A stretch of 64,000 nucleotides of DNA, from assembly GCA_045598325.1 (NCBI GenBank), contig JAZLLT010000105.1, positions 1 to 64,000 on the forward strand. The letters are read 5' to 3'. Under the pieces are notes generated by a model. That model saw only the letters and a list, made by a program, of their open reading frames with translations. It searched no databases and was not told the DNA's origin. The translations under genes and the position numbers were made by a program. Positions 49,636 through 57,372 of the stretch are shown here, in pieces. How positions within the stretch are numbered: position 1 is the first letter of the stretch; every line of letters begins with the position of its first letter. The stretch is from RUG14130 sp045598325 (lineage in GTDB: Bacteria; Bacillota; Clostridia; Christensenellales; Aristaeellaceae).

Positions 49636-50562
49636 ATGAAGCTTGATGTCAACTTTTTTCCCGGATGGGTGCGGAAATCCATCACCTTCACCATCGATGA
49701 CGGCAACCTGTCTCTGGACAGGAGATTTTTGGACTATGTCAAACCCGCAGGCATCAAAGGCACCTTCAACCTGACCACGCCGCTGAGCCGCAGCTTCGGC
49801 GCGGACGGATACCGCCGGCAGTATCAGGGCTATGAGATAGACAACCACTGCCGATACCACGCCTATCCCTTCCACGACGGGGAAGAATATACTCTGAGCG
49901 ACGATGCCTTTGACCCCGCCACAGCCGACCCGAAGCGCATCTACAAAACGGATGAGGCGGGCATCTACCGCATCCGCACCTACGGATGGTGCTACCTCGC
50001 GGACGATAAGCGTTACATGGAGTGTGTGGACAAATGCACCGAGGAGCTCGAAGCCGTTTTCGGCAAGGGCGCGATCCGCGGCTATGTTTGGCCCTGCGGC
50101 CCGCAGAGTAACAGGAAAATCGTTGAGCAGCTCAAAACGCGCGGTTTCCAGAGCATACGCGCCACGGGCTGTGTCAAGGACAGCACCGGCTTCGCCATGC
50201 CCGCAGACCGCAATACCTGGAGCTACAACACCAAGGATGACTGCTTGAACGAGGTGGCTCGTCTCTACGAGGACCTGACGGACGATGGCGGGCTCAAGTT
50301 TTTCTGCTTCGGCGTTCACGCCCACGATTTCGAAAATCACGGCACCTGGGACGAGCTCGCCGCTTTCTGTGAAACCTACGGAAATCGCCCGGATACATAC
50401 TGGTACGCGGGCGTCCATGAGATCTTCGATTACGAGGATGCCGTCAAAAGCATCATAGTAAGCGAAACCGAAATCCGCAACCCAAGCAAAACCGATCTTT
50501 ACATCATGCTTGACGGTGAGAAGCGCGTACTCAAAGCAGGAGAAAGCATCTCCCTGTCATAG
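49636..50562 (+). CDS. polysaccharide deacetylase family protein
   Basis: A 308-aa NodB/CE4-like protein. SITFTIDDGNLSLDRRFLDY carries the catalytic and metal-binding Asp-Asp pair (usual TFDDG), and EIDNHCRYHAYPF gives the H-x-x-x-H zinc ligands. FGVHAHDFENHGTWDELA is the last family block. No signal peptide, unlike peptidoglycan deacetylases, so it may deacetylate imported oligosaccharides or act on a non-acetyl substrate. Start MKLDVNF is the first suitable after the promoter. It reads opposite to the rest of the island's genes and is the last gene before the island's right end. Confidence 0.8.
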   Translation: MKLDVNFFPGWVRKSITFTIDDGNLSLDRRFLDYVKPAGIKGTFNLTTPLSRSFGADGYRRQYQGYEIDNHCRYHAYPFHDGEEYTLSDDAFDPATADPKRIYKTDEAGIYRIRTYGWCYLADDKRYMECVDKCTEELEAVFGKGAIRGYVWPCGPQSNRKIVEQLKTRGFQSIRATGCVKDSTGFAMPADRNTWSYNTKDDCLNEVARLYEDLTDDGGLKFFCFGVHAHDFENHGTWDELAAFCETYGNRPDTYWYAGVHEIFDYEDAVKSIIVSETEIRNPSKTDLYIMLDGEKRVLKAGESISLS

Positions 50563-50888
50563 AATCTTCTGCTTTAAGGGTAAAAAATCCGGGAATATGA
50601 AAGAAAACTGTAGTTCTCGGTCTATGGATTTCGAACCGTTTTTGGCATTTTCGGGTTTTCAAAATTCATAGGTTTCATGTGTTGAACCGGATGTTTTTGT
50701 AGATTTTCGAATCGTTTTCATGCAATTTCATGGGCTGAACACAATTTCGTTTTGAACCGTTTTTGAACCGTGATTTTGGGTGGAATTGTGTGATAATATG
50801 CAGAAAATAAGGTTCGACGCAGATTGACATCAAATAACGAATTCTTGAAAAATGGTCAAAAACAAACCAAAAGCGTTCGTTCAAAGAC
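50563..50888. other. gene-free right end of the island
   Basis: No credible gene. AT-richer than its surroundings. Contains the unit GAACCG four times (50633, 50684, 50754, 50765), the two at 50754 and 50765 forming the 18-bp repeat shared with the left end. Looks like an attachment-site region with arm-type repeats after loss of the recombinase gene. Confidence 0.5.
50754..50771 (+). repeat. 18-bp island-end repeat, right copy
   Basis: GAACCGTTTTTGAACCGT, identical and in the same orientation as 35382-35399. Confidence 0.65.
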
Positions 50889-50919
50889 AAAAAAAGAAGC
50901 GAATCTTACGATTCGCTTC
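50889..50919 (-). terminator. terminator of tRNA-Arg
   Basis: On the minus strand GAAGCGAATC-GTAA-GATTCGCTTC followed by TTTTTTT. Confidence 0.9.
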
Positions 50920-50922
50920 AAA

Positions 50923-50996
50923 CGTGCCCGGAGGGATTCGAACCCGCGACCTTTTGGTTCGTAGCCAAACACTCTATCCGGCTGAGCTACGGGCAC
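50923..50996 (-). tRNA. tRNA-Arg (anticodon ACG)
   Basis: 74 nt folding into the full cloverleaf: acceptor GTGCCCG/CGGGCAC, D-arm AGCTCAGCCGGATAGAGT, anticodon stem TTTGG/CCAAA with loop CTACGAA, and T-arm GCGGGTTCGAATCCCTC (close to standard). The discriminator base is G; CCA is not encoded. Own full-consensus promoter and terminator. Its 3' half is duplicated at 35278, marking it as an integration site. Confidence 0.97.
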
Positions 50997-51016
50997 ACGC
51001 CTTAACAACAGGTGAT

Positions 51017-51045
51017 ATTATACAGCCGGTCGCGGGTTTTGTCAA
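51017..51045 (-). promoter_or_regulatory. promoter of tRNA-Arg
   Basis: Minus strand TTGACA, 17 bp, TATAAT: full consensus, about 20 bp before the tRNA 5' end. Confidence 0.9.
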
Positions 51046-51057
51046 CAGTTTGAGTTG

Positions 51058-52761
51058 TTATTTGTTTGTTACCTTCATGGCGCAGAAGGGAGCACCGTCC
51101 ACGGTCCTGCCGCCCAGGAAGAATTCGTAAATGCCGGGTCCGTCCTTTTCGAGCGGTACGGACGGGAAGACAAAGGTGCCTGTCCAGCGGTTGCCTTCCT
51201 GCGTGAGCCCGGTGCAGCGGGCGTAGTCCCGGTCAGGCTCTCCCCTGCCGGGGCCGAAGATGAGGTAGGAAATATCGGGCTTTCGGTCGGAGAGGAAAGT
51301 GACAGTCGCGTTCACGCCGTCAAAGGTGATCTCATCGATGATCTTTTCGCAGAAGTTTTCGTCCTTGAAGGCATCGAGCGCGTCCATGGCGTCTTCCAGC
51401 GCCTGCGCGTCAAAGGCTGCGAGTTTCTCGCGGACTTCCTCCGCGGGCAGGTCCTTGCACGCTTCCAGCAGGGCATTGTTGTCCGCCTCCTGCTTTGCCT
51501 CAAGATTCTCTTTCAGTTTCTTTGCCCCGCAGATCAGTTTCGCGTACTGGAACTCAAAAGCGTTCTCGAAATCGCGCATCCGCTGCCAGCCGTCCACGCG
51601 GTAGTTGGTGGAACCGGGGAAGAAAGTGAGATGGCGCTCCGCCTCGCGCACGGGGTCGAGACCGCTCTCCAGATTCTTGGGCGTGCCGCACAGGGGGTGC
51701 ATGGGGATAAAGGGCAGTTCGCAGGGTCTGCCGTAGGCGGTGTAAACGGTGGTGGTCAGTGGATCACCGTCTCCGAACAGATAAAGGTCACATTCCACCG
51801 TGGTGCCGGTGCAGATACGGCGCACATCGGTAAAGTGGGGGCTCGCGCCGGGACCCGTGCGCACATCGCAGACCGTGCCGTCATAGTGGGTGGACATCGC
51901 CTGTTTCAGAAGTTCGGGCGTGACTTTCTTTTCCGCCTTCACACAGAAGGGATAGCCGTCCTTTTCCGCGTCATAGGGGTGCCCCAGCAGGAGTTCGGTC
52001 GCGAACCGCTGGCGCAGGGTGTTGGTGGGAATGCGGTAGGTCTTGGGATCCTGATAGGCTTTGGCGAAATCGAATTCCTCGGTTTCAGGATCATACCATC
52101 CCATCTCCGCCGCGTGGGAAACGAGGTCATCGGGATAGTACATCTCCGGCACATCCTCGAGGGTATGGAAAGTGTAGTGGTTGGGCATGACGCAGATACA
52201 GTCATCGGGCAGGCGCGCCGCCAGATAGCGGTTTCCGCGGACGATCTGGATCATGTAGGCTTCGTCCTTGTCGCAGATGGAATAGATGCGTCCGGGAGAA
52301 GCGTAACCGTAGGTTTTGACCAGATCGACGGCAATTCCCAGGCCTTCTTTTGCGGTATGGGACCGTTCGCCCAGCGCCCTTCTCAGTTCGTATACGATGC
52401 CGCCTTCGCAGGGCGTTCCGAGCGCGGCGTCCTCACTGCTTCCGCAGGAAGAGTCGGAGACGATGGCGACACCCGCCTCGTTCAAAAACGAGTCCGCGGT
52501 GGAAAGTCCGCCCTCCTGTCCCCGCACCTGCATCCAGTGGTACGCGAGGGTATGGGGGATCTGGGGGATGCGCACATTGCCGGTTTCGCCAGGCAGGGTC
52601 TCGCTGGACGCGTGGTCCGCGGCGGGCATGTACATATGGTGCACACTGGCATGCACATAGTCGTCCTCGTTGTGAATGAGCATCACATGACCCGTGGAAG
52701 AAGCGTTTTTGCCCACGATGATGGTCATGCAGGAATCGGTCGTCAGTCTTTCACTGTTCAT
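51058..52761 (-). CDS. C69 family dipeptidase (PepD-like, Ntn hydrolase)
   Basis: A 567-aa N-terminal-nucleophile hydrolase. Cys11 in TTDSCMTIIVGKNAS is the expected nucleophile after removal of a ten-residue propeptide, followed by HVMLIHNEDD and later SDSSCGSSEDA and the Asn/Arg-containing pocket segments MPNHYTFHTLED. These match dipeptidase A/PepD of the U34/C69 family. The C-terminal ~100 residues (VTFLSDRKPDISYLIFG, FVFPSVPLEKDGPGIYEFFLGG) look like an added beta-sandwich. GGGAGGAAAAA precedes ATG 52761. Co-transcribed with the C_GCAxxG_C_C gene 12 bp upstream. Confidence 0.85.
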   Translation of the reverse strand: MNSERLTTDSCMTIIVGKNASSTGHVMLIHNEDDYVHASVHHMYMPAADHASSETLPGETGNVRIPQIPHTLAYHWMQVRGQEGGLSTADSFLNEAGVAIVSDSSCGSSEDAALGTPCEGGIVYELRRALGERSHTAKEGLGIAVDLVKTYGYASPGRIYSICDKDEAYMIQIVRGNRYLAARLPDDCICVMPNHYTFHTLEDVPEMYYPDDLVSHAAEMGWYDPETEEFDFAKAYQDPKTYRIPTNTLRQRFATELLLGHPYDAEKDGYPFCVKAEKKVTPELLKQAMSTHYDGTVCDVRTGPGASPHFTDVRRICTGTTVECDLYLFGDGDPLTTTVYTAYGRPCELPFIPMHPLCGTPKNLESGLDPVREAERHLTFFPGSTNYRVDGWQRMRDFENAFEFQYAKLICGAKKLKENLEAKQEADNNALLEACKDLPAEEVREKLAAFDAQALEDAMDALDAFKDENFCEKIIDEITFDGVNATVTFLSDRKPDISYLIFGPGRGEPDRDYARCTGLTQEGNRWTGTFVFPSVPLEKDGPGIYEFFLGGRTVDGAPFCAMKVTNK

Positions 52762-52773
52762 TTTTTCCTCCCG

Positions 52774-53232
52774 TTATTTTCCGATGGGATGATCTTTGAT
52801 GAAATTTTCCAGAATTTCCGCCGCATCGCCGATGATGGCGGGGCAGGGACGGGTGCCGTAGTATTCCTTCGTGCGGGGCGCGGGCTTCGGGTCGTCCTTC
52901 TTTTGCGAAAGACCCAGCAGATCGCGGCACACGATGGAGCCCCATTGCTCCTCAAATTTGGCCGCCAGAAACTGAATACGGGCGTAGTGGTTCATTTTGA
53001 TATCGCCCGTTTCGGGACCGGAATAGCCGTACAGGATGCCCGCGACGGCGAATATCGCGCTCACCGCGCCGCACACCTCGCGCAGTCTTCCCATGCCGCC
53101 GCCAAAGGAACTCATCATGGAAAGCAGGGTGTCTTTTTCAACGTGGATGAGGTCGGAAAAAGCAAGCGCCACCGCCTGCGAGCAGTTATAGCCCTCCAGA
53201 AAATAGTCAGTTGCCAGTTCTCGTCTGTTCAT
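52774..53232 (-). CDS. C_GCAxxG_C_C family protein
   Basis: A 152-aa protein of the family named for its cysteine pattern: GYNCSQAVALAF (Cys17), VCGAVSA (the CGA core, usually GCAxxG) and CRDLLGL plus a final CPAIIGDAAEI. It probably binds a metal or Fe-S centre through these cysteines; it is often seen near redox genes and is sometimes called a redox-active protein. GGGMGRLREVCGA shows a slightly altered core. The start MNRRELA follows GAGAGG. First gene of a two-gene operon with the C69 peptidase. Confidence 0.88.
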   Translation of the reverse strand: MNRRELATDYFLEGYNCSQAVALAFSDLIHVEKDTLLSMMSSFGGGMGRLREVCGAVSAIFAVAGILYGYSGPETGDIKMNHYARIQFLAAKFEEQWGSIVCRDLLGLSQKKDDPKPAPRTKEYYGTRPCPAIIGDAAEILENFIKDHPIGK

Positions 53233-53253
53233 GGTTGCCTCTCTTTCATCCCT

Positions 53254-53282
53254 ATTATACACCATCGGACCCGTAATGTCTA
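53254..53282 (-). promoter_or_regulatory. promoter of the C_GCAxxG_C_C-C69 operon
   Basis: Minus strand TAGACA, 17 bp, TATAAT. Confidence 0.7.
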
Positions 53283-53392
53283 TTTATGCTCACAATTTGC
53301 CGTTTATTTTACATACGCGCCGTGGAACTCGTCAGCGTTCCGTGGCATAATATATAAGTTAGAAATTTCGCATCCAAGGAGGAACACCCGGG

Positions 53393-55120
53393 TTGAAACA
53401 ACTGTTCAAGTACATCCGTCCATACCTGTTTTGGACGCTCATCAGCCCCCTGTTCATGCTGCTTGAGGTGAGCATGGATCTGCTCCAGCCTCAGTTCATG
53501 AGCAAGATCATCGATATCGGTGTGGCAAACGGCGACAAAGCCTACATCGTCAGGACCTGCATCATCATGTGCTGCATCGCGCTCGTCGGCGTGGTCGGCG
53601 GCGTGGGCAACATGATCTTCTCCACCAAAGCCAGTTACGGCTTTGCCAAGGACATGCGCAGCGATGTGTACCGTAAGATCCAGTCCTTCTCCTTTGCCAA
53701 CATCGACGACTTCAAGACCGGTTCTCTGGTCACCCGCACCACCAACGACATCACCCAGATCCAGAACGCGTTCAACAGCTGCATCCGCATGCTGATCCGT
53801 TCTCCTTTCCTGTGCATCGGCGGCGTGGTGATGGTGCTGACCATCAGCCCGAAGTTGTCCCTCGTGGTACTCTCCGCCGTGCCGCTTCTGGTCATCCTCA
53901 TCTGCGTGCTGCTTAAAAAAGGCCGTGTGCTGTTCATGACCATGCAGGAAAAAATGGACAAGATGAACACCGTCATGCAGGAGAACCTCTCCGGCATCCG
54001 CGTCATCAAGGCTTTCGGCAGGAGCGACTACGAAAAGAGAAAATTCAAGGACGCCAATGACGACCTGTGCAATTCCTCCATGAAGGCCATGACCATGCTG
54101 TCCCTTGCCTTCCCCTTCATCAACCTCATCATGAATGCCACGATGGTGCTGATGTATCTGTTCGGCGGCAAGATGACCTTCGCCGGCGAACTCACCCCCG
54201 GTCAGGTGATGGCGTTTTCCAACTATGTCATGCAGATCCTCATGTCCCTCACCATGTCTTCCTTCACTCTCATGTTCCTCTCCCGCGCGGGCGTGTCCGT
54301 GCGCCGCGTGAACGAGGTGCTGAACACCGTGAGCGACATCACGGACGGCGAAAAGGAAGACGCGGAGGTCACCGAAGGTTCCGTGGAATTCAAAAATGTC
54401 TCTTTCCGCTATCCCAATTCCTCCGGCGAGCCCGTGCTCAAAAACATCACCTTCTCCGCGAAGCCCGGTGAAACCGTCGCCATCCTCGGTGCCACCGGCA
54501 GCGGCAAATCCACTCTCATCAACCTCATCCCCCGCCTTTACGATGTGTCCGACGGCGAACTGCTGGTGGACGGCGTGAATGTGAAGGACTACAAACTCTC
54601 CGCCCTGCGCGGAAAGATCGGCGTTGCCCTGCAGGAGAGCGTGCTGTTCACCGGTACCATCGGCGAAAACCTCCGCTGGGGCGATGAAAACGCAGACGAA
54701 GATACCATCCGTCAGGCGGCGGACATCGCGCAGGCGGCTCCCTTCGTGGACAAACTCGCGGAGGGCTACGAGACCGAACTGGGTCAGAGAGGCGTGAACC
54801 TCTCCGGCGGACAGAAACAGCGCCTGTGCATCACCCGCGCCCTCGTGAAGCATCCGAAGATCCTCATCCTCGATGACTCCACCAGCGCGGTCGACCTTTC
54901 CACCGAAGCCAAGATCCAGACGGGTCTGCGCGAGTATTTCGGCGATATGACCGTGTTCATCATCGCCCAGCGCATCTCCTCCGTCATGGACGCGGACAAG
55001 ATCCTCGTCATCGACAACGGCCGCATCGTGGACAGCGGCACCCACAACGAACTCAAAGCACGCTGTGATATCTACCGCGAGATCGTGGTATCCCAGCTCG
55101 GAGAGGAGGCGGCTTCCTGA
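53393..55120 (+). CDS. ABC exporter half-transporter, subunit with degenerate ATPase site
   Basis: A 575-aa permease-ATPase fusion (six helices, then nucleotide-binding domain from about residue 335). Walker A GATGSGKS (near 366), signature LSGGQKQRL and Walker B LILDDSTSAVD (near 495). The residue after Walker B is Asp rather than the catalytic Glu, as in the BmrC/TM287 side of heterodimeric exporters. The start codon is TTG at 53393, with AAGGAGG 10 bp upstream. The stop overlaps the ATG of the partner gene. Likely exports drugs, lipids or peptides. Confidence 0.9.
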   Translation: MKQLFKYIRPYLFWTLISPLFMLLEVSMDLLQPQFMSKIIDIGVANGDKAYIVRTCIIMCCIALVGVVGGVGNMIFSTKASYGFAKDMRSDVYRKIQSFSFANIDDFKTGSLVTRTTNDITQIQNAFNSCIRMLIRSPFLCIGGVVMVLTISPKLSLVVLSAVPLLVILICVLLKKGRVLFMTMQEKMDKMNTVMQENLSGIRVIKAFGRSDYEKRKFKDANDDLCNSSMKAMTMLSLAFPFINLIMNATMVLMYLFGGKMTFAGELTPGQVMAFSNYVMQILMSLTMSSFTLMFLSRAGVSVRRVNEVLNTVSDITDGEKEDAEVTEGSVEFKNVSFRYPNSSGEPVLKNITFSAKPGETVAILGATGSGKSTLINLIPRLYDVSDGELLVDGVNVKDYKLSALRGKIGVALQESVLFTGTIGENLRWGDENADEDTIRQAADIAQAAPFVDKLAEGYETELGQRGVNLSGGQKQRLCITRALVKHPKILILDDSTSAVDLSTEAKIQTGLREYFGDMTVFIIAQRISSVMDADKILVIDNGRIVDSGTHNELKARCDIYREIVVSQLGEEAAS

Positions 55121-57231
55121 TGAGCGAAAAGAAGAATATGCCCGTGAATAACGGCATCGACACCTCTTTTGACGGCAAGAAGCGCCGCTTCGCCCCCGCT
55201 GCCGGCGGCATGGGCGGTCACGGTCCCCGCGGTCCCCGCGGCCCCATGCAGAAGGTCAAGGTCAAAAACGCCAAGGGCACCATCGCCCGTCTGCTCAAAT
55301 ATCTGGGCGGCGTCAGGTGGGAACTGCTCTGCGCCATGCTGGCGCTCATCGGCTCCACTATCGCCTCTCTCATCACGCCCACCATCTCCGGCCGGATCAT
55401 CGATATCCTGAAAGCCGGCGAAGGCTCCGCGGCGGTCGCCGTAGCGGGCACCTTCGGCGCCTATGTGCTGACCGCCATGGCCGTGCGCGCGCGGCAGCCC
55501 CGTGAAAACCGCCAGGGACTCATGTCCGTCTTCACGCAGGGCGGCATCTTCACGCTGGTCAGTTACCTCACTCTGTCTGCCGCGCCGGAAGGCACGGAAG
55601 AACTCACCGTCGAGGCCGTTTCGACCCTGTCCTATCCGCAGCAACTGGGCATTCAGGTCGCCCTCATCGCAGGTCTGTACCTGTTCAGCACGCTGTGCGC
55701 CCTCGCCCAGTCTCTGCTGCTGGTCAAGGTCTCCCAGCATACCGTGCGCACCATCCGCACCGATCTGTTCGGAAAACTGCAGAGTCTCCCCCTCAAATAT
55801 TTCGACTCCGTACCCCACGGGGAACTCATGAGCCGTCTCACCAACGATGTGGACAATGTGAGCAACATGCTTTCCAACACGCTCACCCAGATTCTGTCCT
55901 CCATCATCACGCTGGTCATGTGCCTGTACATGATGCTGAAACTTTCCTGGATCCTGACCATCGTCAGTTTCCTCACCATCCCCCTGCGCATCATCATCAT
56001 GAAGGCGATCACTTCCCGCACGGGCAAGTACTTCAAGCAGCAGCAAGTGTGTCTGGGCGAACTCAACGGCATCGTGGAAGAGACCGTCTCCGGCTCCCGC
56101 GTGGTCAAGGTATTCTGCCACGAGGACGCCGTCATCAAGGAATTCGACGAAGCCAACGAAGATCTGACCACCGCGGGCGTGAAGGCGAGCATCTACTCCT
56201 CCGTCATGGGTCCCTGCATGAATGTGGTCGGCAACATCGCCTACGCCCTCATGAGCGGCATCGGCGGCTTCCTGGTAGTCAACGGCAGCGTTGCCAGCAT
56301 CGGCCAGATCCAGTCCTTCCTCCAGTATGAACGGCAGTTTGCCAACCCCTTCACCCAGATCGCCAACCAGATCACCGTCATCCAGAGCGCTCTGGCGGGT
56401 GCAGAGCGCGTGTTCGAGGTCATGGACATGGCGCCCGAACTCGCCGACGCGGAAGACGCCCACGATTTCGATACTCCCCGCGGCAAGGTGGAATTCAAGG
56501 ATGTGTCCTTCGGCTACAAGCCCGACAGAATGATCCTCAAAGACCTGACCTTCACCGCCGGGCCCGGTCAGACCATCGCTCTGGTCGGACCCACGGGCGC
56601 GGGCAAGACCACTGTGGTCAACCTGCTGATGCGTTTCTACGATATCGACAAGGGCGAACTGCTCCTCGACGACATGGACATCCGCACCATCAAGCGGCAG
56701 GATCTGCGCACCCACATGGGCATGGTCCTGCAGGATGTGTACCTGTTCGCAGGCACCGTGCGCGAGAACATCGTCTACGGCAAACTGGACGCCACCGAAG
56801 AGGAAATCAGGCGCGCCATCCGCATGGCGGACTGCGAAGAATTCATTTCCCGCCTGCCCAAGGGGCTTGACACCGAACTCACCGAGAGCGGCAGCAACAT
56901 CTCCCAGGGACAGCGGCAGCTGCTCTCCATCGCCCGCGCCATCCTCGCCGATCCCGCGGTGCTGATTCTGGACGAGGCAACTTCCTCCGTTGATACCCGC
57001 ACGGAGATGCGCATCCAGCAGGCGATGCTGGCGCTTATGAAGGGCCGTACCAGTTTCGTCATCGCGCACCGCCTTTCCACCATCCGCAACGCCGATCAGA
57101 TCCTCGTGCTCAATCAGGGCGAGATCATCGAGCGCGGCACCCACGAAGAACTGGTAGCCAAGGGCGGTTTCTACGCGGACCTGCTCAACAGCCAGTACAA
57201 GTCGGGCGTTCTCGAAGAGGACGACACTTGA
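55120..57231 (+). CDS. ABC exporter half-transporter, catalytic partner subunit
   Basis: A 703-aa partner of the preceding gene. Canonical Walker A GPTGAGKTT (near 489), signature ISQGQRQLLS and Walker B LILDEATSSVD (near 617), with the catalytic Glu intact: one working and one degenerate site, as in BmrCD and TM287/288. The signature motif here (SQGQ) is non-canonical, while the partner has SGGQ, the typical split. About 100 residues longer than usual: a Gly/Arg/Pro-rich N-terminal tail (GGHGPRGPRGPMQ) and an inserted loop of roughly 50 residues after helix 2 (PEGTEELTVEAVSTLSYP). Start overlaps the stop of subunit 1. Confidence 0.9.
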   Translation: MSEKKNMPVNNGIDTSFDGKKRRFAPAAGGMGGHGPRGPRGPMQKVKVKNAKGTIARLLKYLGGVRWELLCAMLALIGSTIASLITPTISGRIIDILKAGEGSAAVAVAGTFGAYVLTAMAVRARQPRENRQGLMSVFTQGGIFTLVSYLTLSAAPEGTEELTVEAVSTLSYPQQLGIQVALIAGLYLFSTLCALAQSLLLVKVSQHTVRTIRTDLFGKLQSLPLKYFDSVPHGELMSRLTNDVDNVSNMLSNTLTQILSSIITLVMCLYMMLKLSWILTIVSFLTIPLRIIIMKAITSRTGKYFKQQQVCLGELNGIVEETVSGSRVVKVFCHEDAVIKEFDEANEDLTTAGVKASIYSSVMGPCMNVVGNIAYALMSGIGGFLVVNGSVASIGQIQSFLQYERQFANPFTQIANQITVIQSALAGAERVFEVMDMAPELADAEDAHDFDTPRGKVEFKDVSFGYKPDRMILKDLTFTAGPGQTIALVGPTGAGKTTVVNLLMRFYDIDKGELLLDDMDIRTIKRQDLRTHMGMVLQDVYLFAGTVRENIVYGKLDATEEEIRRAIRMADCEEFISRLPKGLDTELTESGSNISQGQRQLLSIARAILADPAVLILDEATSSVDTRTEMRIQQAMLALMKGRTSFVIAHRLSTIRNADQILVLNQGEIIERGTHEELVAKGGFYADLLNSQYKSGVLEEDDT

Positions 57232-57242
57232 TAAACCAACGC

Positions 57243-57271
57243 AAAACCGCTGCGAAATGCAGCGGTTTTTT
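57243..57271 (+). terminator. terminator of the ABC exporter operon
   Basis: AAAACCGCTGC-GAAAT-GCAGCGGTTTTTT. Confidence 0.92.
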
Positions 57272-57272
57272 G

Positions 57273-57301
57273 TTGCAGCAAAACGGAGTCTATGCTATAA
57301 T
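57273..57301 (+). promoter_or_regulatory. promoter of the sialidase-like gene
   Basis: Plus strand TTGCAG, 17 bp, TATAAT, starting right after the terminator. Confidence 0.7.
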
Positions 57302-57372
57302 GACCATATCGAATGCCCTTTTCTTCCCCCATGAAAGATGTGCCGCCGAAGCGGCAGATGAGGAGCGACAGT

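Larger units (their letters stand above)
35278..50922. mobile_element. putative 15.6-kb genomic island at tRNA-Arg(ACG), no integrase seen
   Basis: Bounded by the tRNA-Arg 3' fragment on the left and by the intact tRNA-Arg on the right, with the 18-bp sequence GAACCGTTTTTGAACCGT near both ends. Contents are a decayed HipA-like gene and a coherent sugar-use block (FAD oxidoreductase, GH30, GH106-like, GH39-like, GH37, AraC sensor, ABC importer, deacetylase). The tetranucleotide AGCT appears clearly more often here than in the flanking genes (by eye). No recombinase or transfer gene is present, so it would now be immobile unless helped in trans. Confidence 0.6.

Noticed and set aside
50675..50890. 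71-codon minus-strand frame at the island's right end
   Set aside because: No ribosome site or family; covers the repeat region next to the tRNA terminator.
35278..50922. Searching the island for an integrase, relaxase or phage genes
   Set aside because: None found; every gene-sized frame there is accounted for by metabolism, transport, regulation or the HipA-like remnant, so an autonomous element is not claimed.
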